Positions 1 to 12,000 of a stretch of DNA of 64,000 bases are shown in pieces. The translations under genes were made by a program, and so were the position numbers. The notes below the pieces were generated by a model. The model worked only from the letters and a program-made list of their open reading frames with translations. It was not told the DNA's origin and made no database searches. The stretch is taken from contig OZ023275.1 of the NCBI GenBank assembly GCA_964007475.1, forward strand, positions 19,881,829 to 19,945,828. Direction: 5' to 3'. Within the stretch, counting starts at the first letter, position 1; each line of letters opens with the position of its first letter. The DNA comes from Hybos culiciformis (lineage: Eukaryota; Arthropoda; Insecta; Diptera; Hybotidae).

Positions 1-790
1 CATCGACAGCATACCTTTGTCATATCTTTCACGAAATAATTTGAAATATCATAAATATTTTTGTGCAATATGGCTAGTCCTAGAGTCTATAAATAGAAAA
101 ACATTTATGTTAGTTCATAGTTCATACTTTTTATGACTACACAACAAAAACGTGCTAAAATCAAGTAACAATGCATAAAATCATATATTTACGCAACAAA
201 ACCAAAATCAAAGCCTTTTGGATTAACATTCTATCTATAGTTTTTTTTAAGGAGTTAGTTGTTTTCTTTTATTTTTGTTTATTTTTTTTACTAATTTCGA
301 CCATCGACCACTATATCATTCAGCCATTCTATTAAAATTAATCATATGCATAAAATAGAAAATATCAATATCGTATACTTCTTATGTACTCTTCGGGACT
401 CGATTTTTATCTCGGTCTTTATCTCTTCGGGACTCGGTCTTTATCATTTTAATCCACAACCGAATGGTAGCCGAATGGTAGCCTTATTATTAAAATATGT
501 TTTAATTCAAGTATTTTTGGAATAACATTAATTCTCATGGTACTAAAAATTATGTTTTTCGGAATTACTTTTAGGATTTTAAAGCAATTTGTACTTGACA
601 TGATACATAAAGAATTTATTAAAAAAAAATATTTTATTTGTTGTTATTATCTGTATAAAAATACTAGTGCATACTAGATTTAATGCCAAAAGTCATAAAA
701 TTTAGTACGCAATTTTTGGTTCAATGTACGAGATGCTTTTTAAATGTATAATTTATTTTATACTTTGTTGAGGGCTCGAAATTTATGTCG
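1..790. other. A+T-rich DNA, no gene seen
   Basis: No supportable gene was found. The sequence is A+T-rich with stop codons in all frames. A short duplicated phrase (tcttcgggactcg) occurs twice around 389-433. The 12-mer ending at 792 (atttatgtcggt) recurs at 40479 and 57454. Confidence 0.6.
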
Positions 791-798
791 GTGCTGTT
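791..798. repeat. hAT target-site duplication, left copy
   Basis: The 8-mer gtgctgtt is repeated exactly at 1588-1595, directly outside the other end of the element. Eight-base duplications are the signature of hAT transposases. Confidence 0.9.
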
Positions 799-971
799 CA
801 GGGCCGCCGCGTAGTGGTGGGCAGGTTGTGCGCCGCACATGGGCGGCAAGCCAAGGGGAGGCAGAATTTCTATTTATTATGCATGAAAAAATAAAATTAA
901 AGACCTCTAAAAACAAATTTCGAACAAAGTCTTGACTTTAACGGTCAAAAATTTACAAATCATTTTTATCC

Positions 972-1040
972 GTATTAAAGATAAAAATATTAAAGTATTA
1001 AAGATAAATATTGAAGATAAATATTAAAGTATTAAAGAAC
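972..1040. repeat. Short imperfect tandem repeat inside the hAT element
   Basis: Units of the type attaaagataaa/atattaaag are repeated about four to five times with small length changes. The repeat sits in the non-coding, deleted centre of the hAT element and is probably slippage expansion. Confidence 0.6.
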
Positions 1041-1167
1041 AAAAACCCAATTGACCATTTGAGTAGGAAATCCAAATGGACCTCCACAGAGCGCTTAAAT
1101 AAAAAATACTTGGAAATCTATGCCCTCTTCATATGAAAATTTAAATAATGTTAACTATTATAAAAAA

Positions 1168-1479
1168 AGATATTTCTCCGCATCATTTATTAAATTTTCT
1201 ACAATATGAAAATAACATTTATGAAACTTTTCCGAATTTATCAATTTATCAATTGTTTTAAGGGTTTATCTTACACTACCAGTATCAGTGGCTTGAGCAG
1301 AAAGAAGCTTTTCGAAACTAAAATTAATTAAAAATTATTTAAGATACACAACATCACAAGAACGTTTGGTAGGGTTATCTGTAATATCTATAGAAAGCTC
1401 TATAATGGACACTTTAGATATGCGCTCGTTAATAGAAGATTTTGTTGCTTTAAAAGCCAGACGGGCGAAAATTTTGTAA
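1168..1479 (+). pseudogene. hAT transposase C-terminal (dimerisation) domain remnant
   Basis: A translated stretch matches the conserved hAT family C-terminal dimerisation region. One frame reads SPHHLLNFLQYENNIYETFP, and after a frame change near 1250 a second reads YLTLPVSVA, a TGA stop (1294-1296), then AERSFSKLKLIKNYLR. It continues through SQERLVGLSVISIESSIM to a terminal TAA at 1477-1479. The order (L-P-V-S-V-A-x-A-E-R-S-F-S-K-L-K, then Q-E-R-L-x-G-L) is the family hallmark. In-frame stops and at least one frameshift mean it cannot make a functional protein, and the catalytic DDE core and BED zinc finger are missing. Confidence 0.88.
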
Positions 1480-1587
1480 TTTGTTTATTTAATTAGAATT
1501 ACTATAAAAACGCAATAAAATTATGTTGAAAGGGCGGATATTTTTAAAATTTGCACAAGGGCGGCTCACTTGCACGCGGTAGGCCTG

Positions 1588-1595
1588 GTGCTGTT
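1588..1595. repeat. hAT target-site duplication, right copy
   Basis: Exact repeat of gtgctgtt, adjacent to the right end (…ggcctg) of the element; pairs with 791-798. Confidence 0.9.
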
Positions 1596-4500
1596 GGTGT
1601 AATTATTGTCATGTATATCAAAAATATTACATTCTTTGAAATTCTATTTTCTACACGAATAGCATATCACATATATATAATTATGTTGGTAATAATATAA
1701 TATTTTTGTTGTGCATACTTAGAAAACAAAAATATACATATTTATTCAATTTATTTGTTAAATTAGGTATGAAAAAAAAATCTTATTGAACTAAAATTGC
1801 ATAAAAAAAACTTAAAATTGTTTTTAATTATTAAAATAAATAATTGAGATAAATTGAATCAAATTTCGGTAAATAAAAATAATAAAAACATCAATTTATA
1901 ATTTGCAAAATATTGTTGTTATTTTAAATCTAATTTAATTGCATTTATTATAATATTTAAGTATAAATTTTTAATTGTGTAAATTAGTGTAAATTTTATT
2001 GAAAAAAAAAAAAAATTACGATTTTTAATAAGTAATGAAATTTGAAAGCAATAATTTACACAATTAAAAACAGAAAACTTATTCTGAAATTATATTGCGT
2101 TTATTGGTTTTGTGATAATTTTTTCCTGCAATTTGAAGTTATTAAAATTGTCATCTTGATGTCAATTGCTTAGGGTTCATCAGAATGATTAATGAATGAT
2201 AAATGATGAAATTTATTATTGAACCATCTTAAGATTAATAATATTACGCAAATGAATTTTATGTATTAAATTGAATAAATTGAAGGAAATTTATATAATA
2301 TTTATAGTTAAAAATGAATATAATTTACATATTTATATAGTGACTATAAATAAGATTTTAATTATATAATCATAAATCATATAATATATCTACATGATTT
2401 GTAAATTAAATAAGAAATCAAATTCAAAAACAAATTTTAAATTAATTAAATTTCATTATAATTTGTTTTAATAATTATGTTCACCACAGGATGTAATAAT
2501 AATAAATCAATTTTCTTGCTGTATAAATGAACAGTATATAATAAGATTGTTTCCGTTGGTAGAACACAGGTTTGTGCAAATTTCATGATAAAGTGAAGCT
2601 CGCATGGATCTCAATTAATTTTATATGCACTCAAAAAATTAATTCTCATAATAAATCTCATGACAAATAAATTGAGTAAACATTTTACATCCAATATTTC
2701 TTATTTAGTACAGTGTGTTATGTGATACTTAGATAGTGCTGAGTAATTGACGGACTAATATTTTAATGTTGTGATTTTGTTAGAATTTACATTTTTTTTA
2801 ACAATGTTTTTTATTTTACGTTTTTATTAGGAAAATTAAAAATATTCTATTAATTTTAAATTTTTGTTTTCTTGAAGTTTAACTTCTTTAGCGAGGTATT
2901 GTTAAAAAAGATATTAACCATTAAAAACATACTTATGTATAAAAAAGGGGCAAATTCCATAAAAGGAGCATATTCACAAAATTATACAGAGGAAAAAATT
3001 AGATCGATTTCAAATATTTTTATTGTTGTAGAAAGGTAAAAATATGATCTTACATAAAACATTTAAAAAACGCGACATAATTCATTATTAAATTTTCAAA
3101 ATAAATGTCAAACTTAGTACCTAAATTAGGTTATGTATTGAAATTATTGACAAAATGATGTATGTGCTTTTATTTTTCTTCAAAATTTAATAATTTATCA
3201 TAATTTTCTTTCAGTTTATTTTAAATTGTATATCAGGTATTGAAAAAATTACCAATTAAAAATTTATTTTATTTTATTAACATTATATCGGAACGTAATT
3301 TTAAGTACGACAACCTTTAATTTAATTATTTTATGAAAGCCTTGTAATCGTAATAAATAAACAAAAATATGAATTATGAGGACGAATAATAATAATTTTT
3401 TTAAATTATTTTATTCAATTTCTAATTCTTAATTTATACCGTATTTACAAAAATTCCTAGCCTCTGCATGAAACAAAAATATTTATTTCTCATTACATGG
3501 TGTACAAAACAACCAATAATTAAATAAAAAGAAATTACCTACCTACTATACATTTTATAGCTATTCTAGAGAAAAACTTTATTACTTGGTAAATATCTAA
3601 TTGTTATAAATAACTAAAGAAGCTAAACTTCCCCGTGAGCTTATGTGGATGAGCCTCACCCACATTGTTTTTTAAAAATACTAATAGAAAATTGAAAAAT
3701 TCATAGAAATTCAAGCCCGACTAAGAAATCGGTCTTACTCGTCGGATAGGATAATTACAATAGCGTTACATGTATTTTAAAGTATACAAAGTGTAAATTT
3801 TTTTAAAGAGACTCCTACCAACCGTGTCGTGCCACTTTAAATTTTTTTTTGAAACTAAAACTTTCCATGTTTTTTTTTCTCTATTTAATGTAAATAAATT
3901 ATGGCATGATTTCGTGCCTCGCCAAATAAATATATTCTACAACAACTTAAATATATTCTAAAACACTACAACACTAATTTGTTTCGTCAACATAATAGAA
4001 TGAATAGATTTTGATTTGTCTATAAATTTAAATCATTTATAATAAACTTTTATTAATTTTTCCTGGCCATTCACTAATATGTATGTATATATACCGCCAA
4101 ATAGATACATAAGTATATATTGAGATACTATGCTGCAAACGCACGACTTTATTATCCTTGGCGTTCAGAAAAAATAGAATTTCTAGGCTTCTTGTCATAT
4201 TAACTCAACTTCTCTTCTCCGTAGCAACGACAGGTCGTTCCGACCATTTTAATGAGCCGTAAAAAATGAAAATAAAATGCCAATTCAAATTTTAAGTTTT
4301 TGAATTTAAACCTCTAATAATATACGTAATAAACTTGCATATCCATTTTCTACAACATCATTCATTTTCTTTCGCTTAGGTTCAGTACCTACAAAATGTT
4401 CTAAAATTTTAATTTAATTCAACAAAAATAAAAACATTATAAAAAACAAAATTGATTAATTAAACTCATCAGATTCTTGTGTTGTCCATCTTATCCCTAA

Positions 4501-6589
4501 TGCTTTATACAACTTAAAAATTTAAAATACATAATTAATAATGTTTGTTCAATTTATGTGCAGTATCTAGATGTGTTTTACTGTACACAGAATATTTATA
4601 AAATTTAAAATATAAAAAATATCAAATTATACAATGTTTTTTTTGCCTTTGGCGCTTCTTTATGAAAAAAAAAGTTCGTGAGGCTACCTACACTCCTTGA
4701 GGGAGAAAGAATTTACAACTATTTTTTCGCAACAAAATCTATGACTTCGCGAGCCTTTACTCGAAGTCCTGTGGGGTAAATAAAGCATCATTTTGGCAAC
4801 CTCATTTACTGCTGATTTTATAGTGGTACTTTTAAATTTTAATGTATGCACTTTTATGGTTAGTCAAGAAGATCCAAAGAGTGATCGAAATATGTTGGTA
4901 AAACATTTAATTGACAGAATATTAGTTTCATTTCAATTTTATCCTATTTTCTCACGAAACAACAAACAACTATAAATTATTTTTCTTTGCTTTTCTTTCT
5001 ATGGGAACTCACGGATTTTCAGTTATAGTTAAAACGTTTTACCGCATAAGACGCAGCTCGAGAAAGTATTACAGTGTTTTTCTAAAAAAAAAACGAAAAA
5101 TCATGTCTAATTAAGTCCTTTGGAAATTTTTTTTTTGTGTTTTATTTTTCTGATTTATTTAATTAATAACTTTCATCGTTGGATAAGTCTTAATAATTTT
5201 ATATAAAGTTTTTGTTAAATTTTTTGTACAATAATGATGACCCATTTATATTTTGTAAGTATGAACCTTTATGTATGTACAGTACAGTATTGGCAAAAGC
5301 CAACGCAACATGGCTTTTTACCTTTAATAGAAAAATTATTTAAAGTTACTTTTAAAATAAAAACCCTTTGTTTTTAATTAGGTTTTAGCTGGAACTAGTA
5401 ACTTCCCCCTCCCGTCTCGTACTAATACTACATAGTTACTTATAAGTAAATCAAATTTAGTACTTAATAACATCGAAAATTTTGTGTAGAATGGTTTCTA
5501 AATTTAATATTAATAGTTGCTTTAGTTTTTGTCAATGCTGTATATATGTACTAAAAATATGTATATAAACACTTTTTTATGAGTAATAAAATAATTTTTA
5601 TGGGATCTTGTGATGTGAAATTGAAGAATATAATTTTTTTTTTTGTTAAAAGTTGTAATAAAACTCTAATGTATATTTTTCAATATAATTTTTTTTCTAT
5701 CTATACTTATGTATAGATTGCAAGTATAATAAAATTTATTTTATTAATTTCGTTATTTTTCAAAAAAGTGTTTTTCCATTTTGGGAAAACCAAGAAAAAT
5801 AAGTTCCGAAATTTAATTTTCTTATATAAGGTTGTTATATGATTTTATACAATAGCCAGTACATATATATTGTATAGTACAATATATTTACTCATAAAAA
5901 AAAAAAATTCGATTAATAAAAAAGTTTTCAAAGAAATGACAAACTTAAATTAAAGAAAATTTATTAAATAAGGGATAACTTTTTTTTTTTTTAACTTCTT
6001 ATGAGTAATAATAATTGATAGTAAATTTTGGTTTTGAAAGATTTTAATTATAACTAGTAGTCCATTTTAATGGTCATTAATAACATATTCCTTTTCAAAA
6101 CTACTTAAAGCTCTATAATAATATAAATGAATTTGAAGTTGAATACTATGTGGATAATTCGTTTATGATTTGCATACAAAATAGACGGCAAAAGTTTTAT
6201 TGTACGAAATTAAGTTTTATGTTCTTAAAAAACTTATTTAGTCGTACAAAAAGTTTTTTGAGCTCTTAAGTTATATTTTATTTTGAAATGGAGCAAGCAG
6301 TGACAAAAACCTAAATAATAATATATAATATAAATTTCTTTTCGGACATCCATGAAGGGTTTTCTCGATAGATGAATTTCTAGAATAATTGCTCAGAGAT
6401 AAATCGTCTTTCATACTACTACTATATACACAATGATTATTATATTTTATATAAAAATTACTCATGTTATTAGCTGATAGTCAATTATTGAAATAGCGAC
6501 TAATATTGTAGAAACTATTAACATTTGAGATTTAAATAAAATATAGCTGCAAATTGAAAAGAATTTCTTTCGTTTTTATCACAATTTTT
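1596..6589. other. Long A+T-rich non-coding stretch
   Basis: No exon, RNA gene or complete transposon was recognised on either strand. The longest ATG-started frame (4793-4975, 60 codons) has no recognisable domain and no splice context that would make it credible. Slightly more G+C-rich patches lie near 3620-3760, 4130-4260 and 4660-4780; these may be old repeats but show no diagnostic ends. Confidence 0.55.
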
Positions 6590-6892
6590 TTTTTAAATTA
6601 TTTATTTTATTTATTTATTAAAATTTTTATTTAATTATTTTGTTTCATTATTTCTTTTTACTAATTTCTTAATTTATTTTTTTTTTTTATTTTTTATTTT
6701 GAATTCTGCTTTATTTATTTTCCTTTTATTTCACAATTTTATTTTTTTTAATCTTAAAGCTAGACATATGTTTTTTTTTTTTTTTTTCTAATAACTAATG
6801 TCCCTATTTCGAAATCCCTAGTTAATCTATTTTCTTATTCTAAACTTAATTTATTTTTCTTATGTCCTTTTGCGGGTTTCGAACCCCTGTGT
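6590..6892 (-). mobile_element. Probable tRNA-derived SINE remnant, minus strand
   Basis: On the minus strand, caggGGTTCGAAACCCGC (around 6872-6889) matches the polymerase III B box and a T-arm. It is followed by a long A-rich tail, which appears on the plus strand as T-rich low-complexity DNA from about 6590 to 6830. The same order (GGTTCGAA box, then an A-rich AAATAAA tail) occurs at 18089-18410. A clear A box upstream was not found, so this is a 5'-damaged copy or a weak call. Confidence 0.4.
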
Positions 6893-7827
6893 TTCTCTAT
6901 ATTTGAGTATTAATTTACAATAGCTTGATGATTAATATATCTACATATTTGAGTAATAATTATGCTGCCAATATTGTTTACAAATTCTGATTTTTAGAGA
7001 AAATTTACTGTTTAGTAATAATTAGTAAAAAATAAAAAAAATGTTCAGAGTTTGCTATAACAATTCCAACAAACCGATTTCTCTTCGTGTGCTGCAAAAC
7101 AAATAAAGTTTTATTGAGCAAAGTTATAATTTTACTAATTAATTTTCTCTTGGTAATGCCTACGAGGCCTACAACCCTGTTTTTGAGTAGAAATTTTAAC
7201 AACGAGCTAACTAAAATTGAAAGACTCATAATTGTATTTATTTTGGCAAAATCGAGGCTAAAATGTACATAATTTCGAGAGATTTTACCCGTCTTACGTG
7301 ATCTCTGTTTAAGCTGCTAGTGTCGTTTCTAGTTTTGACTAAGTAATTCTTCTATTTTGGCAAGCATCATTTTCTATTTTATCTAAGCAGAAAAAGGGGA
7401 AGAAAAATTGTACATAATTTATTACGTCCTCTTTTTTTTTCATCTAAACAAGTGGAAAACGAACAGAAATATATATGAATCTAAAAACCTAACATTCTGC
7501 CCGACTCCAAAATTCGATTTACCTTTTTTTTTGTAATAAGCAATTAAAGCTTTTCCTTCTGGATAGGTACAAGCAATTCTGGTTTCTTTTATGTTTTTTT
7601 TTGAAAAATATTAATTGGATATTTAATATCAAATAAAAGGTATCTATATGCTTTTAAAATGGTTTTATTTTTGTATTTGATAGAAATCTATAAAATGATT
7701 TTATTACTTTTTGAAATTGATTTTAATAAAAAAAAATTATTTGAATGAAATGCGATTTTTTATTCATTTTGCATTAAAATCGAATTTTACTGCTTATATA
7801 ATAATAATTTAATAATAAATGCTCCGC
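6893..7827. other. Presumed 5' intron or upstream sequence of the 7869 exon
   Basis: A+T-rich, no recognised coding potential. Two opposed frames (7005-7229 minus, 7087-7272 plus) overlap each other and carry no domain. Confidence 0.5.
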
Positions 7828-7868
7828 TTACTAATATTTTCTTATCATATACTTTTAAATTATTACAG
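7828..7868 (+). promoter_or_regulatory. Splice branch point and 3' splice acceptor
   Basis: TTACTAAT at 7828-7835 is a near-ideal branch point. It is followed by a T-rich tract and the acceptor ending ttattacag at 7868, about 35 bases downstream. The coding exon starts on the next base. Confidence 0.8.
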
Positions 7869-8594
7869 ATGTCCACACATAATATAACAGATCCAACGAA
7901 TTCGTGCTATGGTAGTTCTGAAGAAACTGAAACATTAATTCAAAAAGATGATAGTAAAGAAAAGCCATCTATATTATTAACACGCCAACAACAACGTAAA
8001 CAATCAATAAATGGTCCAGTTGGTAATAAGCCATCGCTAATTAGACAAGAAGGTACATCACAATTCGTAAGCTCATCAGATAAATTACAAGTTCCTGTTG
8101 GTAGCTCTGAAGACAGTATGAAAACTGACGAAGAAGACCAAAATCAAACAAGAGATGCAAGATATTCAAAAAGTGATTTGAAACCAACTATATCTATTTC
8201 TTGTTCAACTCAGCCATATTTAGGTATAAATCAAAGTCGTTGTCGGTCGTGCAGAAATTGCAGCAGACGAGCATCGACAACACCAGTATCCTCCGTTCAA
8301 ATGAAAAGATCAAGTTCACGTGAAAGTATTCGCGGTTCAAATCCAAGTAATATTAATCAACAATTACCACCGGTTTTAATAACGTCGTCACCCACTTATG
8401 GATCACGAATTATAAGACAAAGTTCTCAGCCTGAATCTAATAGTGTTGTGTGTTGCAGTAATCACGCTTGTAGTAACTTTAGTAATTCACATAATGTATC
8501 CTTGAAGCAACTAAAAGATACTTCTGAAACCGGTATTGCAGGCATAGCTGCAGATTCATTACGTTTCAACGGTGGAATGCGCCCATTTAGACAG
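7869..8594 (+). CDS. Coding exon (242 codons), N-terminal region of an unidentified protein; possible SK-type potassium channel
   Basis: This is the only convincing coding exon. ATG follows a splice acceptor directly, and the frame stays open for exactly 242 codons to a donor (gacag|gttagt, GT at 8595-8596), so the exon ends in phase 0. Reading on gives only 16 intron-encoded residues before TAA at 8643-8645. Base composition is clearly more G+C-rich than the flanks. The product is Ser/Asn/Gln/Thr/Arg-rich and low in hydrophobic residues. It has no membrane segment and no signal peptide, so it is probably a disordered cytoplasmic tail. Visible motifs are CRSCRNC (residues 125-131), RRAS (133-136, a PKA-like site), CCSNHAC (195-201) and a conserved-looking end, RFNGGMRPFRQ (232-242). 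That end resembles the CRYNGGVMRP segment I recall from the Drosophila SK calcium-activated potassium channel. This is memory-based and weak. The channel core would have to lie on exons not recognised here. Confidence 0.85.
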
Positions 8595-8600
8595 GTTAGT
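8595..8600 (+). promoter_or_regulatory. 5' splice donor of the 7869 exon
   Basis: gttagt follows …agacag. It deviates from gtaagt at one position but is an acceptable donor. The phase is 0. Confidence 0.75.
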
Positions 8601-8954
8601 TTATATTTTGTTGTATTTTCAAAAAAAATTGATTTTATTGAATAATTTAGATCTTAATTAAGAAAATGTTTGATATTGAAACTGTAATGTAATATTACCC
8701 TTAACTTAAAGTCATAACAATAAATCTTTAATGGAGCGTTAATTAAAGTTTCAATTTTGACAAATGCAAAAGAAAACTAAACTTTTTGTCTTATTATTTT
8801 GTGTATCACCAAGGACATTCTCATATCACTGGAAAGGTATTGAGATCAGCTTTTAAATGACACCCATGAGAATTTTGATTATTGAAATTGACAAAAAAAT
8901 TAAAACGGTCAATTGCCCTAAACTTTTAATTCTTATTTTCAGGACTTAAGGCCC

Positions 8955-9033
8955 AATTCCACTCTCACAAATTTTAAAACTTCAAAAATAACAGCTCGTT
9001 TAAAAATTAATAATCTTTTGTGAGAGTGGAATT
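8955..9033. repeat. Small inverted repeat, MITE-like
   Basis: aattccactctcacaa (8955-8970) is exactly complementary to ttgtgagagtggaatt (9018-9033), separated by 47 bases. A purine run follows the right arm. Outer ends and a target duplication are not clear, so this may be an internally deleted MITE or a stem-loop. Confidence 0.5.
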
Positions 9034-12000
9034 AAAAAAAAAAGAAAAGCTCATGGGGTTGGGATTTAGATTTTTTGTTTCACTTTTTTTTATGAACATG
9101 TTTTGTATCGGACTAATTCCTCTATTATACTTACTTTATGATAATACTTAAAAATTTATGATGAACGTAAGTACCTCCGCATAACTTCTGATGAAAGCAT
9201 AATACGGAGACGAAAACATTTCCAAAAAATATATGAGATATTTAAAGCTTATTGTAGGCACAACTTACATATGCTTATTTCCATCATGCTTATTTCCATC
9301 TGCTGATTTATATTTATATTTATATTAGCATACTACATTAGCATTATTTAAACATGTTATTTAGTATAATTTAAAATTTTAACATGCTATTTTTATAAGC
9401 ATAGCAAATTACTAAGCATAAAAAAATATTAACATAATGTGGACTGGACATAAACAAACAATAAACAGCAACACTGTATCAAGGGAATTTTGTGTTTATT
9501 GTGAGGTCCTGAAGAAACTATTAGGTATTAATTAATTTTCACGAAAATTTTTCTGTACAAAATTCTTATTTTAAGATAGATAAAAATATCTCTTCGTACA
9601 TAAATTTATTTTATTCATTAAATATTATTTTTTTCAATTAAAAGAAAAAAACTAATATTTAAAAAATATTTTTCTTTAACATTTCTGACATAATTTAATT
9701 ATCACTTTAAAATTTATTTTATTTCATGTTTTAATTATTTTCTTTATCAAGTTGTTAAGATGATTTAAATAAATTCTCGTAATGTCTGAAAAATATAGAA
9801 TTAATACTTTAGTGTGAATATAATGATTATATATTAAAGTTTTATGATCAAGTTTATTGCAATTAAATAATGTACATTATTATATTAAATTTTCTTAGAC
9901 TGACTTTGATATAGAGAGACTATTTGGAAACTTTATATAATTTGTACATAAATTTATATAAATGCCATAAATAAGCATGTACTGAACTGTTTAACTGTTC
10001 TGTACCTTATCTTTACATACTTATCTTAACTTCTGATCACATCGCTTTATTTTATTTTTATGGTATTAATTTGCGAGGAAAGTGTTAAATTAAAAATTTA
10101 GTGCGCAATAGAAATTTTTATCTTTTTCTAGAATTGAAATTAATCAATGTTATGTATGTATAACATGAATTTTACAATCAATTAAATGGGAATTTAATAG
10201 TTTTGAGTTTGTGAAAATGTAGATTTTGTTTTTCTGTTGAGTACAATATTAAATTAAAATGCAATTATTTGTTTTTTATGCTAACAAAAACTTTATCTTG
10301 TAAGCAATAAACTTAATTGATGGTTTACATTCAATCCGTCTTTTTTATTAAAAATATGTTAATGTTCAAGGGTCTAAATTTTAGTAAAAGATGATACTCA
10401 TATATTAATTCCTAGAATTTGCAATATATCAAGACACTTTTTTTTCTTCTTTTTAAGTTTTAGGTAGAGTATCAAAGTCATCGCTTCAATAATAAAAAAA
10501 ACTAATCCTTTTGATAAGTTTTCATGACTTTTTGTTTTAGATATGGCTTCTGCTGGTGATTGACATTTCTTGATTTACACGATTAAACCTTTCATTAATA
10601 TAAAAACTCATCTTTTTTCTCTTGATATTTTCACTCTGATATTATAATTGGTGTCAAATTCACAAATTTATAATATTTTCATTATTGTTATATTATTTAG
10701 TTTATTATACTATGGGAATGATGTAAATTGTAGGTATAATTTGTATTAAAAACAGATTAGTCCAACAGAGATTATTGTATAAAATTTCTTTTATAATTTT
10801 TTTTAATATGTAAAAAAACAAAAAAAAGAAAAGTTATAATGGAGAATGGAAATTTGTTCTTTCAAGTGTTAAAATCAGTATTTTTATTTCCTTTAACTTC
10901 TTGATTATTACAATATTGAAATGATTTAACCATTACGAATATAATAGTGTTTGAGAAAATTTATTTTTGCTTTTTCTGATAGAAACATAACTTTTTCTTG
11001 TTATATATCTGTACATACATAGGTAGATACTTACTTGGGTATTTGATTTTTAAAGATTTTATACTAAATTAAAAAGTTAAATATTGGTATAATGTAAGTA
11101 TAACTTATTCAACTTACAGATATTAATGAGGATTATATATAACCATCATAGTAAAAAAACTTTTCGATGAAAAAGTAAATTAAGTGTTTTTAGTTTTCTT
11201 TAAAAGCGATATCTTTTTCATTAATTTTTCTTTATTTCTCAAAATATTAAATTCGTAAAACATTATCGTAAAAACTGAATTAAAATGAAGAAAGAAGATG
11301 AACAAAGTTTGCCACAAAAATATAAAAAATAAAATAATATAAATTATTTTATTCTTGTACCTATTCTATATATAGTTAATCGAAGGAAGGTAGTAACAAA
11401 TATCTTCTATTTGCAGATATTTTAATTAGACTAGATTCTCGTTCTAATTATAATTTAAGGAAAATTCTGAATCTGACTCTAATAAATTCAAAATTTATTT
11501 AAAAAAAAAAAAATTATACTGGTAATTAAAATAATTTTCCTGCAATTGAATAAAGTTTCCATCAAATTAAAAAAAAATTAAGTACTACTGATTTTCAAAA
11601 GTTCAGTATCTTAATATTAAAGTAATGACAGAGCGAGACATGTTAACATACGAATAACATCGTGTGAACGGTCGATTTTCTAAATATGTTTAACTGCTTG
11701 CTGTTAAATTAGCTAAGTGTAAACAAGATATAATACATTGATTCTTTGTAATTAGAAATAAAATAAAATGAATAATATTACCAGAAAATATTCTCAAACA
11801 AATAATTATTAAGTAGTTAAATTGTATTCAAAATTTAACTTGAAAACAATTGTCAAAGGACTTTTCGAAATACTAATTTTTCCTTCTACTTTTTATGTAA
11901 GAATCAATAAAAGTCAAATTCTTCTTTTTTTAAATTAAACATAAAAATAAATGTTTCTTTCAATTTCATTCAATTGCGTTCTATAATAATATTATATTTC

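Larger units (their letters stand above)
799..1587 (+). mobile_element. Decayed, internally deleted hAT DNA transposon
   Basis: A 789-bp element with imperfect terminal inverted repeats: CAGGGCCGCCGCG on the left and the complement of CAGGCCTACCGCG on the right (10 of 13 bases match). Exact 8-bp target duplications (gtgctgtt) lie on both sides. The subterminal ends are strikingly G+C-rich (gggcggcaag, gggcggctcac) compared with their surroundings. The interior holds the last part of a hAT transposase, broken by stops and frameshifts, so the element is non-autonomous. The end sequence and the transposase tail resemble the hAT group often annotated as zinc finger MYM-type 1-like proteins in insects. 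That family label is from recognition, not a search. Confidence 0.9.

Noticed and set aside
7005..7272. Small genes on both strands near 7.1 kb
   Set aside because: The two frames overlap in opposite directions, have no domains, and their composition is typical of the surrounding non-coding DNA.
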